Positions 1 through 9,775 of a DNA stretch of 64,000 nt are shown in pieces. The notes beneath the pieces are model-generated. The model was not told the origin of the DNA. It made no database searches and was given only the letters and a program-made list of their open reading frames with translations. The stretch lies in contig NZ_JAKIKX010000002.1 in NCBI RefSeq assembly GCF_023283925.1, forward strand, positions 372,001-436,000, given 5' to 3'. This DNA comes from Shewanella marisflavi (lineage in GTDB: Bacteria; Pseudomonadota; Gammaproteobacteria; Enterobacterales; Shewanellaceae). The position numbers and the translations under genes were made by a program. Numbering within the stretch: position 1 is the stretch's first letter; each line of letters starts with the position of its first letter.

Positions 1-1
1 C

Positions 2-607
2 TTCTTTAATGGCGAACAAAGCTATCTTATCAATAATCCATTTAGTAGTTTGCGACTGCGCCAATACCCGCTGCTCAACAATCTCAGAATGTCGCTCGCC
101 AGCATAGATTATTACTGGAGCAAATGGGTATTGGGCTTCGATGAAGAGCGACAAAACCAGCTGCTCAAGGATCTGTTGGGCGAGATCAGCGCGACTAAGC
201 TGGCAATATTTGTTATTGCCGCCTTTGGGGTGATCGCCCTGTTTATCGCCTATAGCGTTGGATTACTGGATTTTAGCCGCCACCGCGATCCTCTGGTGGC
301 CGGTTTTGAACAGATAAGTCGTATGCTGGCCAAGCGCGGATTAGCCAAACAGACAGGCGAGTCGGTCGATGCCTACCAGGCCCGGGTGCTTGAAACCCTG
401 CCGCAACTCACAGAGCCGATGGCACGCTATACCCAAGGCTATATGACCCTCAAGTACCGTGCCCCTTCCCCTAAGGCAAGCAAGCAGCTAAAACGTCAAT
501 TGAAAAAAGATCTGCGCAAGCTAAAGCTTGCCATCGTCAGGCTGAAGGCAAATACAGACGATATCGCCCCTACTACAGATGCTGACAAACTAAGCCAAAG
601 TCATTGA
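2..607 (+). CDS. Transglutaminase-like membrane protein (TgpA type), C-terminal part
   Basis: The frame is open from base 2 to the stop at 605-607, so this is the 3' end of a longer gene cut by the window edge; the TTG at 50 is not a real start. The visible part reads as the end of a periplasmic transglutaminase-like domain, one membrane segment (the hydrophobic run AIFVIAAFGVIALFIAYSV), and a basic cytoplasmic tail rich in Lys and Arg. This is the usual C-terminal layout of TgpA-type proteins (DUF3488/transglutaminase/DUF4129), which are inner-membrane proteins with a periplasmic enzyme domain. The family call rests on this layout and on phrases such as YYWSKWVLGFD that I recognise from the family. 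The catalytic Cys-His-Asp region lies outside the window. It runs toward recC with a 129-base gap. Confidence 0.72.
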   Translation, partial: FFNGEQSYLINNPFSSLRLRQYPLLNNLRMSLASIDYYWSKWVLGFDEERQNQLLKDLLGEISATKLAIFVIAAFGVIALFIAYSVGLLDFSRHRDPLVAGFEQISRMLAKRGLAKQTGESVDAYQARVLETLPQLTEPMARYTQGYMTLKYRAPSPKASKQLKRQLKKDLRKLKLAIVRLKANTDDIAPTTDADKLSQSH

Positions 608-674
608 ATCAGTGTAAAAAACAAACGTAGAATGGGCACTTGTTCAAATTTAATCCCCTAGAGGGTCATCAGGA

Positions 675-703
675 TTGGCGTTCATCAACAGATGCCCTAG
701 AAT
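675..703 (+). promoter_or_regulatory. Candidate sigma-70 promoter for recC
   Basis: TTGGCG (675-680) and TAGAAT (698-703) are separated by 17 bases, a good sigma-70 match. It ends 33 bases before the recC ATG at 737 and lies between the transglutaminase gene and recC. This is prediction from sequence only. Confidence 0.45.
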
Positions 704-736
704 GGCGGCATCGCAACGAAATGGATAAGTTACCTC

Positions 737-3700
737 ATGCTGTATTTGGTTCAATCAAATCGAATGGAGTCTTTGGCCAAACTGCTGGCATCTGAGCTGC
801 AAACTCCCCCCGCAGGCCAGTCGCCGCTGAGCAATGAGCAGATCTTAGTCCAGAGTCCCGGCATGTCCACCTGGCTTAGATTAGCGGTCGCCGAACACAA
901 TCAGATTGCCGCGGCGCTGGAGTTTCCGCTGCCTTCGAGCTTTATCTGGCAACTGTGTCATCAACTGCTGGACGATGTGCCCAAAGAAAACGCCTTTACC
1001 AAGCCTGCCATGACCTGGAAATTAATGGAGCTACTGCCAGGACTGTTACATCAGGAGGTGTTTGCCCCCTTAGCCCATTACCTACAAGATGATGCCATTT
1101 TGCAGGACAAACAAGCGCCCCATTCGCTTAAGTTATATCAGCTCTGCGGCCAGATAGCCGATATCTTTGACCAATATCTGGTCTACCGACCAGACTGGAT
1201 CTTGGCCTGGGAACAGGGGCTAGACACACTGCCACCGTCGGAGCGAGCGCTTGATCCCGCTCAGCGCTGGCAAAGTGTGTTGTGGCGGGCCTTAATCGAA
1301 CATAACCACCACAGCCTGGGATTGAGTCGCTACCACAGGGCTAACCTGCATCAGGCGCTGTTCGACGCTCTTGACGATCCCCTGTGCGACCTCAGTAAGC
1401 TGCCAAGGCGTCTGTTTGTCTTTGGGATCTCCTCGATGGCGCCACAGACGCTGGAAGTTCTCTATTTTCTGGCAAAACGTATCGATGTGATCATGCTAAG
1501 TCTCAGCCCCTGCCAACACTATTGGGGTGATATCGTCGATCCTAAATTGCGCGCACGTATGGCGCTGCAATATGGTGATAAACAACAACTCGCCATTGAC
1601 TGGGAAAGCAAGCTAGAGGTAGGTAACCCACTGCTGGCCAACAACGGTAAGATGGGCCGTGAACTGCTGGACCTCATTTTAGAGTTACCGGAAAACGACA
1701 CCAACTTTAACTTCGACTGCTATCAAGATCCCGGCAGCGATACCCTGCTGCACGGCATTCAACGCGATATCCTCGAATTAACCACCCGCGGTGAAGTGAT
1801 GGGGCCAGATGCCGACTTGTATCTGACCACCAGCGGCAGACGCCTGCTGAGCCCGGCAGACAGGTCGCTGACACTGCGAAGCTGTCACAGTCCGCTACGA
1901 GAGCTTGAGACCTTACACGATCATCTGCTGAACCTCCTGTCTCAATCGGAAGGCCTCTCGCCCAAAGATATCGTGATCATGATGCCTGACGTTGCGGCCT
2001 ACGCCCCCTATATCGACGCAGTATTTGCCTCGAAACGGGGTGATCACTATATCCCCTACGCCATTGCCGATCGCGGCGCAGCGCAAGAATCACCACTGAT
2101 AAATAGCTTCTTGCACCTGCTGGGGCTCAATCAGAGTCGCTTCGCCCTCACCGATATCTTAGGAGTTCTCGAAGTGCCGGCGGTAATGCGTCGCTTCCAG
2201 CTGGATGACGATGAGTTGCTGCTTATTCGCCGCTGGCTAGAGCAAGCGGGCGTACGCTGGGGCCGAGATAAGCAATCGCGAACCGCCCAGCAACTGCCGC
2301 CCTTTGAGCAAAACTCCTGGGCATTTGGCATTAAACGCCTGATCTTAGGCTATAGCTTTAGCGATGATGCGCCAATCTATCACGGCAGCCTGGCCTTGCC
2401 AGGCGTAGAAGGACAAGCGGCCCAGGCCTTGGGCAAGCTGCTTAACTTTATCGAAGCGATCGACGAATTTAACCAGGCGTTGTCAGCACACTGCCCGCTC
2501 GAGCAGCGGATTAGTCAGCTACAGCAGCTGGTGGAAACCTTCTATGAGTGCGTCGATGATGAGCTCAATCAACAGCAGGAGCTGTTACAGGCGATAAGCC
2601 GTCTAAAAGAGGAGTTGCAATCGACCCATTACCAGAGCGAGCTGGCACTGGAGGTGATGCAAAACTGGTTTACTCGCCAGCTGACCGAGTCGCGCGTGGG
2701 CCAGCGCTACCTGGCCGGTAGCGTCAATTTCTGCACCCTGATGCCAATGCGATCAATCCCCTTCAAGGTGGTGTGTCTCCTCGGAATGAATGATGGCGTC
2801 TATCCCAGGGTGCAGCATCCGGTCGGCTTCGACTTAGTGGCGCAACAAGGGCAGCGCAAGGGGGACAGATCCCGCCGCCTCGATGACAGATACCTCTTCC
2901 TGGAGGCGCTGCTATCGGCAAGACAGCAACTCTACATCAGCTATATCGGCCATAGCGAGCGCGACAATAGCGAGCGCATCCCCTCTATGTTGGTCTCCGA
3001 GTTGGTCGAATATTGCCAGCTTTGTTATCTGCCGAGCGCCATGGCATCCATGCAAGATGAGCCGAGCCCCGATATCGACCGCATAGAGAAGGCAATTGCA
3101 GAGCAGCTCATCATACAGCAACCCCTGCAGCCCTTCGATGAGCGCCTCTATAGCAGCGAGCCACAGGGTGACGCCAGCAGGCTCAGCCAGAGCTATAGCC
3201 AGCAGTGGTGCCCACAAAGCACGCAGCCCAAAGAGGATGACGCCAAGGCAACGGCACCTGCCAAGTTCATTAGCCAGCCACTAGCGCTGACTGAGGACAA
3301 AAATGAGGCGCTGGAGCTGTCGGCCCTTATTCGCTTTTATCGCAATCCGGCGCAATATTTTTTCAATCGCACCCTTAAGCTCGATCTCAACCTCAACATA
3401 CAAGCCGATGAGAACGATGAGCCCTTTTCCCTCAACGCCCTGTCACGCTATCAGTTGCAGTCTCATTTAATCGACGATGCCATCAAGACGGGACAAGAAA
3501 GACCATCGCCTGAATTGCTCAGCCGCCTCAGACTATCGGGACAGCTGCCCCTGGCACCTTTTGACGATCTCCTGCTGGCCCAGTATCAGCACGATATTCG
3601 CGCCGTGGTCGGTCGCACCCTCTACCTACAAGGTGAGCAGACCCATACTCAAGACATCGACCTCAACCTAAGGGATAAGGCGAGCACGCAACTGGTTGGT

Positions 3701-4228
3701 CGAATCGATGGTCTGTCGGCCAAGGGGCTGGTGAACTACCGCCCAGGTACGGCCAACGCGCGGGATCTTATCCGCGTCTATCTGCGTCATCTGTGCCTTA
3801 ACGCCAATGAACCTGGCGCGTACACCACGCCGTGGCAGCGTCACAGCTATCTGTTAGACATAGGTCACTTCCATGCCTTTGCACCAATCACCCCAGAGCA
3901 GGCGTTAAACCAACTTTCCCTCTGGGTTGACTACTATCACCAGGGCCTGAATAACCCCTTGTGTTTTCTGCCACGAACCGCTTTTGCCTATGTGGAAGCC
4001 GAGGGCGAGCACCGCGATAAGCTTAGCGCCGCCCAGTCCCAATGGCTTGATGAACAGGCAAGCTTGGGAGAAGGGCTTGAGCCCCATTATCAGCGCCTGT
4101 TTAGCTTTCCCGATGACTTTAGCGAAGCCGAGTTCGGCGCCTTAGCCCATGGTTTGCTCTCCCCCTTGCAGAGTCTTTATCACAAGGCGCCGCTGAGCGA
4201 ACTGGCCGATTTTGTGGAGGGCCAATAA
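737..4228 (+). CDS. recC: Exonuclease V subunit RecC
   Basis: RecC, 1163 residues (E. coli about 1122), is the scaffold and Chi-recognition subunit of the RecBCD helicase-nuclease, which resects double-strand breaks and degrades foreign linear DNA in the cytoplasm. The N-terminus has the RecC form: an early 'LYLVQSNRMESLAKLL', the helicase-like 'LVQSPGMSTWLRL', and 'FCTLMPMRSIPFKVVCLLGMNDGVYPR' split around residue 670-700, typical of the family's inactivated helicase fold. There is no Walker A motif, as expected for RecC. It is the first gene of a recC-recB-recD-SIR2 run. The recB ATG begins one base after the recC stop. In E. coli ptrA lies between recC and recB; here it is absent. Confidence 0.97.
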   Translation: MLYLVQSNRMESLAKLLASELQTPPAGQSPLSNEQILVQSPGMSTWLRLAVAEHNQIAAALEFPLPSSFIWQLCHQLLDDVPKENAFTKPAMTWKLMELLPGLLHQEVFAPLAHYLQDDAILQDKQAPHSLKLYQLCGQIADIFDQYLVYRPDWILAWEQGLDTLPPSERALDPAQRWQSVLWRALIEHNHHSLGLSRYHRANLHQALFDALDDPLCDLSKLPRRLFVFGISSMAPQTLEVLYFLAKRIDVIMLSLSPCQHYWGDIVDPKLRARMALQYGDKQQLAIDWESKLEVGNPLLANNGKMGRELLDLILELPENDTNFNFDCYQDPGSDTLLHGIQRDILELTTRGEVMGPDADLYLTTSGRRLLSPADRSLTLRSCHSPLRELETLHDHLLNLLSQSEGLSPKDIVIMMPDVAAYAPYIDAVFASKRGDHYIPYAIADRGAAQESPLINSFLHLLGLNQSRFALTDILGVLEVPAVMRRFQLDDDELLLIRRWLEQAGVRWGRDKQSRTAQQLPPFEQNSWAFGIKRLILGYSFSDDAPIYHGSLALPGVEGQAAQALGKLLNFIEAIDEFNQALSAHCPLEQRISQLQQLVETFYECVDDELNQQQELLQAISRLKEELQSTHYQSELALEVMQNWFTRQLTESRVGQRYLAGSVNFCTLMPMRSIPFKVVCLLGMNDGVYPRVQHPVGFDLVAQQGQRKGDRSRRLDDRYLFLEALLSARQQLYISYIGHSERDNSERIPSMLVSELVEYCQLCYLPSAMASMQDEPSPDIDRIEKAIAEQLIIQQPLQPFDERLYSSEPQGDASRLSQSYSQQWCPQSTQPKEDDAKATAPAKFISQPLALTEDKNEALELSALIRFYRNPAQYFFNRTLKLDLNLNIQADENDEPFSLNALSRYQLQSHLIDDAIKTGQERPSPELLSRLRLSGQLPLAPFDDLLLAQYQHDIRAVVGRTLYLQGEQTHTQDIDLNLRDKASTQLVGRIDGLSAKGLVNYRPGTANARDLIRVYLRHLCLNANEPGAYTTPWQRHSYLLDIGHFHAFAPITPEQALNQLSLWVDYYHQGLNNPLCFLPRTAFAYVEAEGEHRDKLSAAQSQWLDEQASLGEGLEPHYQRLFSFPDDFSEAEFGALAHGLLSPLQSLYHKAPLSELADFVEGQ

Positions 4229-4229
4229 G

Positions 4230-7200
4230 ATGGCGACCCAGACACTCGATACCCTGACACTGCCTCTGAAGCAGGTCCGCCTGATTGAGGCCAGCGCCGG
4301 TACGGGGAAGACCTATACCATCGCCGGGCTTTATGTGCGTTTATTATTGGGCGATAGCCAACGAGCCCCCCTGAGCTGCGAGCAGATCTTGGTGGTGACC
4401 TTTACCAACGCCGCCACCCAGGAACTCAGGGATCGCATACGCAAGAAGATCCAACTGGCCTACCGCGCCTTTCTGGGCATGGAGGTGGATGATCCACTGA
4501 TCAACACACTCTATCGAGACGCCGAGCCCGAGGCGCGCAGTCAGGCGCTCAAACGACTGGATCTGGCGCTAAAATCCCTGGATGAAGCCGCCATCTTTAC
4601 TATCCATGGTTTCTGTCAGCGGATCTTGGCCGATATGGCCTTTGAATCGTCATTGTTGTTTGAATCTGAATTTACCTTAGATGACAGCGAGTACCTGCAC
4701 CATGCGGTGCGTGATTTCTGGCGTGAAGCCTGCTATCCGCTGCCAAGCTATCTGGCGCAGATCATCGCCAACAAGTTTGGCGATCCCGACGGACTGACCA
4801 AACAGCTCAGGCCATTGCTGGGTGCCAACCAGGCCAGCGTTAAAGCGCCGCCAAGTGCCTTCGGTCAGGTGGCCGAGAGCTTGAGTCAAAGTCTTGCTCG
4901 GCTGCGCCTTATTTGGCCAAGAGAGCGTGACGCCACATTGGCGTTACTTAAGGCCTTGCCGCTCAATGGCACCCGCTTTGGTAAAAAAGACCAGGGTTAC
5001 CCTAAGCTCGAGGCGATGTTTACCCAAATGGATAACTGGGCGGCTCAGCCCCTGAGCCTGCCAGACCCTAAGTTACTCGGCAACCTGGCGCTAGACGGAT
5101 TAAAACTGAATAAGGGCGGCGAGATCCCATCGGCTCAGGAAGCGCCACTACTTGACCACATCGCAAGGCTCAGTGAACGGGTCGAGGATCTGGTGCCCAG
5201 TTTTCTCTATGGCGCCAGAGACGGTATTCAGGCAAGGTTTGCCGCCCAGAAACAGCGTAAAAATCTGCGCACCCCAGACGATCTGCTGATTGCCTTGGCC
5301 GATGCCTTAAGTGAGACGCGGGATCCGGAGCAGCTGCTAGCACAGGCGATTGCCAAGCGTTTCCCGATTGCGCTAATAGACGAGTTTCAAGATACCGACC
5401 CTCTCCAATATCAGATTTTTAGTCGCATCTATCAGGGTAAGCAGCCAGACAATAGCGAGCTAGGCCTGTTAATGATTGGCGATCCCAAGCAGGCGATCTA
5501 CGCCTTTCGCGGCGCCGATATTCACACCTATATTCATGCCCGGGGGCAGACGCCTCACCACTACAGCTTAGACACTAACTACCGCTCAAGCAGCAATATG
5601 ATAGCGGCGGTCAATCAGCTGTTTTCCCGGCATCAAGATCCCTTTATCAGCCAGGCGATCCCCTTTGAGATCATCAAGCCCTCTCCCATGGCCGCAGGCA
5701 AACGCCTGATTGAGGCCGCCCCTCAAAGTGCGGCCTTGCGGCTGAAGCTGTTGAGCGAAAATCCAGAGAGCGGACTCAATAAGGCCACGGCTCGCAGTCA
5801 ACTTGCCGCAGATGCGGCCAATGAGATCGCCAGGCTGTTAAATGAGGCCCAGCGCGGTGAGTGTCTCAAGCAAGATAAGCCCCTTAAGGCAAAAGATATT
5901 GCTGTTCTGGTGCGCGATCGCAACGAAGCGGCCTATATCAAATCGGCCTTGAGTGAGCGTGGCATAGGCGCAGTGTTCCTCAGCCGTGATAGCGTATTTG
6001 ATACCCTTGAGGCCAAAGAGCTTGCTTTGGTGCTCTTGGCCGTGGCGAATCCCAAAGACGAGCGAGCGCTGCGCAGCGCCATGGCGACTCGTCTGCTGGG
6101 CTATGATGCCCAGGCGATCCATGCCTTTAACCAAGATGAGGATACGCGCCAGCAACTGCTGGAAGCCTTTGACAACCTGCATCACACCTGGCTTAAGCGC
6201 GGCGTCATGCCCTGCTTGATGGCGCTCGCCGCCGATACCCGCCTAATAGAGCGCCTACTGGCGGACCAAGATGGTCAGCGCCGCCTAACTGACTTCAGGC
6301 ACCTTGGTGAACTGCTACAGCAGAAAGCCAGCGAGCTCGATGGCATCAGCGCCCTGCTCAACTGGTATCAGCAGACACTTATTGAGATCAACAGCACCGA
6401 AGAGGCGCAGTTGAGACTGGAGAGCGAACAGAATCTGGTTCAGATAGTCACTATCCATAAGAGCAAGGGGCTCGAATATCCGGTATGTTTTCTGCCTTTC
6501 ATCAGCCTGGCGCACGACAACCGCCGCCGGCCAGCGCCTATGCTCTACCATGAGCAGGAGGAGCTTATCTGGGATATCACCCAGAGCGATGAGGGCTGGG
6601 AAAAGTATAAGGCGGAAAATCTCGCCGAAGATCTACGCCTTCTCTATGTGGCGCTCACGCGCCCAGTGCTGGCCTGTTACCTCTACATCGCTAACCATTC
6701 GCGTTTCACTAAGCGCGACGGGATCACCAGCCAGCTGTGTGAAACTGCCGTAGGTTACCTGCTCGGCATAGAAAACAAAGCCTGTGAGTTTGCCGATATT
6801 CAAGCGGCGGCTACCAATTTGGCAAGTGACGCGATATCCGTGTGTTCGGTGGACACAGAGCAAGCCTTGCTAAGTTTTATCCCCAGCCAGAAGACCCAGG
6901 CCGGCCCGTTGATGGCGAGAACCGTGACTCGACCCAGCGAGATCCCCTGGCGAGTCGGCAGCTACTCAGGCCTGGTAAAACACGCCGCTCATGAGCAAGT
7001 GCATCCCGGCATGGGGGATGAAGCCTTTCCCGAGCTTGAGCAGATCAGCACCGATGACCCAGGTGAGTTAACGCGCTTCAACTTCGAGCGCGGCGCCAAT
7101 GCCGGTAGTTTTCTGCACTGGGTATTGGAGCAGATAGATTTCACCCAGGCCGAAGCCGACCTTGGCACAGAGCTGCCTAAGGCGATAGAGCGCTATGGCA

Positions 7201-7826
7201 TCGATGAGCAGTATCTGCCGGTGCTCGAGCACTGGTATCTCGATCTGCTCGGCGCGCCGCTGGATAATGAGGGGCTCTGCCTTGCCAAGCTTGCTCCACA
7301 GCAAAAACTGGTCGAGATGGAATTTTACATGCCCATAGGTGAGTTACAGGCCCAGGCCTTAAACTCATTGCTCAAGCAATATGGTTATAGTGCTGCGCTC
7401 AATTTTGACACACTACAAGGCATGCTTAAGGGATTTATCGACTTGACCTTTGAATATCAAGGCCGCTTCTTTATCGCCGACTACAAGTCTAACCACTTAG
7501 GGGATCACTTGCTTGCCTATGAGCAAGTCGCCATGCAAAGGGCTATCGCCGCGCATCACTATGATCTGCAGTACATCATCTATAGCCTGGCGCTGCACCG
7601 CTACCTGAAGCTGCGTTTGCCAGATTATCAATACGATCGCGATGTTGGCGGCTGTTACTATCTCTTCCTGCGGGGGATGTCGACCCAATCGCCGGGCAGT
7701 GGCGTGTTTTACGATAAGCCACCGCTAGCGCTTATCCAGGCGCTTGACACCCTGCTCAGCGGTGCGGCCCACACGACGCTTGCCGACACAGCCACAGCGC
7801 CCATGCAAACGGAGTTAGATCTATGA
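4230..7826 (+). CDS. recB: Exonuclease V subunit RecB (helicase-nuclease)
   Basis: RecB, 1198 residues, is the 3'-5' helicase and the only nuclease of RecBCD. I start it at ATG 4230, not at the in-frame TTG 4212, because GGAGG at 4216-4220 is correctly spaced and this gives the family N-terminus. Helicase motif I is EASAGTGKT (residues 20-28); motif II is LIDEFQDTD with D384-E385. The C-terminal nuclease site is intact: D1071 in GFIDLTF, and D1084 and K1086 in DYKSN, matching E. coli D1067, D1080 and K1082 with a constant offset of four. It starts one base after recC ends and overlaps recD by four bases (ATGA), so the three subunits are probably made together. Confidence 0.98.
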   Translation: MATQTLDTLTLPLKQVRLIEASAGTGKTYTIAGLYVRLLLGDSQRAPLSCEQILVVTFTNAATQELRDRIRKKIQLAYRAFLGMEVDDPLINTLYRDAEPEARSQALKRLDLALKSLDEAAIFTIHGFCQRILADMAFESSLLFESEFTLDDSEYLHHAVRDFWREACYPLPSYLAQIIANKFGDPDGLTKQLRPLLGANQASVKAPPSAFGQVAESLSQSLARLRLIWPRERDATLALLKALPLNGTRFGKKDQGYPKLEAMFTQMDNWAAQPLSLPDPKLLGNLALDGLKLNKGGEIPSAQEAPLLDHIARLSERVEDLVPSFLYGARDGIQARFAAQKQRKNLRTPDDLLIALADALSETRDPEQLLAQAIAKRFPIALIDEFQDTDPLQYQIFSRIYQGKQPDNSELGLLMIGDPKQAIYAFRGADIHTYIHARGQTPHHYSLDTNYRSSSNMIAAVNQLFSRHQDPFISQAIPFEIIKPSPMAAGKRLIEAAPQSAALRLKLLSENPESGLNKATARSQLAADAANEIARLLNEAQRGECLKQDKPLKAKDIAVLVRDRNEAAYIKSALSERGIGAVFLSRDSVFDTLEAKELALVLLAVANPKDERALRSAMATRLLGYDAQAIHAFNQDEDTRQQLLEAFDNLHHTWLKRGVMPCLMALAADTRLIERLLADQDGQRRLTDFRHLGELLQQKASELDGISALLNWYQQTLIEINSTEEAQLRLESEQNLVQIVTIHKSKGLEYPVCFLPFISLAHDNRRRPAPMLYHEQEELIWDITQSDEGWEKYKAENLAEDLRLLYVALTRPVLACYLYIANHSRFTKRDGITSQLCETAVGYLLGIENKACEFADIQAAATNLASDAISVCSVDTEQALLSFIPSQKTQAGPLMARTVTRPSEIPWRVGSYSGLVKHAAHEQVHPGMGDEAFPELEQISTDDPGELTRFNFERGANAGSFLHWVLEQIDFTQAEADLGTELPKAIERYGIDEQYLPVLEHWYLDLLGAPLDNEGLCLAKLAPQQKLVEMEFYMPIGELQAQALNSLLKQYGYSAALNFDTLQGMLKGFIDLTFEYQGRFFIADYKSNHLGDHLLAYEQVAMQRAIAAHHYDLQYIIYSLALHRYLKLRLPDYQYDRDVGGCYYLFLRGMSTQSPGSGVFYDKPPLALIQALDTLLSGAAHTTLADTATAPMQTELDL

Positions 7827-9775
7827 TCCAGCTATCTCAACCCCTTGAGCAGCTGCTTAAAGCCTGGCAACAACAGGGATTGCTCACACCGCTCGACCGC
7901 CATTTTGCTCTTGAGATGCGGGCCCTGCATCAAGACAGTGACGATCTCTTTACCCTGATCTGCGCCCTGCTGAGTCGCCAATTGTCCCAGCAGCACACCT
8001 GTCTGCCTCTGTCGCAGATAGACAGAGACAATCCGTTGCATGAACAGACAGCGCAATGCCGCCTGCCCTTGTCTTCGAAAGAGTTGGCTGAGGCTCTTGC
8101 GCGGTATCAAGCTATAGGTCTTGCCAGTGATGAGCAGGATAAGCCTTTGATCTTAGATGGCGATCGCCTCTATCTGCAGCGCTACTTTACCTTTGAGATC
8201 CAGGTCGCCGAGCGGCTAAAGGCGCTAAGTCAGGCCATTGAGGTGGATAATCCGGAGCAGGTTACCGAGATTCTCAACATCTTATTTCAGGGGCAGGCTC
8301 AACAGCCCGATTGGCAGAAGATCACCACCGCCACTGCCTTTAGCCAGAAACTTGCGGTGATCACCGGCGGTCCGGGTACCGGCAAAACCACCACAGTCAC
8401 CAAACTCCTGTTGCTGCTCTGCCTGAGTCAGCGCCTCACCATCAAACTGGTGGCACCAACGGGTAAAGCTGCCGCGCGCTTAAGTGAATCGATAAAGGCC
8501 TCTAAAGCAAGGTTGGCCCAGGAGTTAGCCCCCTATGGTGAGCAACTGGATCTGGCTCAGCTCACTCAGGTGCCGGAAGAAGCCTCGACACTACACAGAT
8601 TGCTGGGGGTGATCCCAGGCTCGCACCAGTTTAGACATCATAAGGAAAACCTGCTGCGGCTGGATCTCTTGATCCTCGATGAAGCCTCCATGGTGGATCT
8701 GCCTATGATGCACAAACTGCTCGATGCCCTGCCTCCTCATGCCAGATTGATCCTGCTGGGCGATCAAGACCAGTTAGCCTCGGTCGAAGCGGGCGCAGTG
8801 CTGGCCGATATCTGCGCCGGACTCAAACAGAGCGATGGCCAAACCAGCGCCTGGCACATGCGATACTCGCGCACTAAGGCCCAGTTACTCAGCCAACTCA
8901 GCGGCGAGGATCTCAGCGATTATATCGATGAAGAGCCCGCCCTTGGCGACAGCCTGGCCATGCTGCAGCACAGCCACAGATTCAAAGGTGATGCAGGCAT
9001 AGGCCAGCTTGCAGGCGCCGTCAATCGCCAGGATCTTCACGGCGTACTCAAGGTGTGGCAGGCGGGCTATCAGGAGTTAAGCTGGCTGGAGCATCAGGTA
9101 TCACCACAGGGTAATGCCGGTCTCAAGGCGCTAATGCAGCAAAGTGTTGCGCAGTACGGTCAGTATCTCACTCTGCTCAATCGACTAAGTGCTGAGACAA
9201 CAGAAGATGACTATCAGGCCGTTGAGATCATCACCCGCTTTAACGATTACCGTATCCTGTGCGCCATGCGCGCTGGCGAGTATGGTGTCGACGGCATCAA
9301 TGGCGCTGTCACCCAGGCGCTTGCCGATGCAGGCCTTATTCATCCCCAAAGCGAATTTTATACTGGCCGGCCCGTTATCATTCAGAGCAACGACTATAAC
9401 CTGGGATTATTTAATGGTGACATTGGGGTGATCTTGCCCGATGCCAGACAACCAGGGCGGCTCATGGCCCACTTTGTTCAGGCCGACGGCAGTCTGCTGA
9501 AGGTGTTGCCCGCCCGGCTCCCAAGCCATGAAACCTGCTACGCCATGACGGTGCATAAGAGTCAGGGTAGTGAGTTTCAGCAGGTAGCCTTTGTGCTGCC
9601 GCCCAAACCCAGTGTTGCTCAGCGTCAGCTACTCACCAAGGAGTTGGTCTATACCGCCATCACCCGCGCTAAAGGCCATTTCACCTGTCTTGGCACTCAA
9701 GTGGTGTTTGAGCAAGCGTGCCGCCAGGCAACCTTGAGGGCATCAGGGTTAGCGAAGAGGTTATGGCAGGCATGA
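7823..9775 (+). CDS. recD: Exonuclease V subunit RecD (5'-3' helicase)
   Basis: RecD, 650 residues, is the 5'-3' helicase subunit of RecBCD (superfamily 1B). The Walker A motif GGPGTGKT is at residues 182-189; DEASMVD is the Walker B motif, followed by LLGDQDQLASVEAG. The C-terminal motifs 'YAMTVHKSQGSEF' and 'VYTAITRAK' are the canonical UvrD/RecD-type motifs V-VI. The start ATG overlaps the recB stop (ATGA at 7823-7826). The stop TGA (9773-9775) in turn overlaps the ATG (9772) of the next gene, so a fourth gene is coupled to recD. Nothing looks degenerate. Confidence 0.97.
   Translation: MIQLSQPLEQLLKAWQQQGLLTPLDRHFALEMRALHQDSDDLFTLICALLSRQLSQQHTCLPLSQIDRDNPLHEQTAQCRLPLSSKELAEALARYQAIGLASDEQDKPLILDGDRLYLQRYFTFEIQVAERLKALSQAIEVDNPEQVTEILNILFQGQAQQPDWQKITTATAFSQKLAVITGGPGTGKTTTVTKLLLLLCLSQRLTIKLVAPTGKAAARLSESIKASKARLAQELAPYGEQLDLAQLTQVPEEASTLHRLLGVIPGSHQFRHHKENLLRLDLLILDEASMVDLPMMHKLLDALPPHARLILLGDQDQLASVEAGAVLADICAGLKQSDGQTSAWHMRYSRTKAQLLSQLSGEDLSDYIDEEPALGDSLAMLQHSHRFKGDAGIGQLAGAVNRQDLHGVLKVWQAGYQELSWLEHQVSPQGNAGLKALMQQSVAQYGQYLTLLNRLSAETTEDDYQAVEIITRFNDYRILCAMRAGEYGVDGINGAVTQALADAGLIHPQSEFYTGRPVIIQSNDYNLGLFNGDIGVILPDARQPGRLMAHFVQADGSLLKVLPARLPSHETCYAMTVHKSQGSEFQQVAFVLPPKPSVAQRQLLTKELVYTAITRAKGHFTCLGTQVVFEQACRQATLRASGLAKRLWQA

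Noticed and set aside
2912..3217. Large antisense reading frames inside recC and recB as genes
   Set aside because: They lie inside strongly conserved genes on the other strand, have no ribosome site and no recognisable protein, and follow from the GC-rich codon bias of the sense gene.
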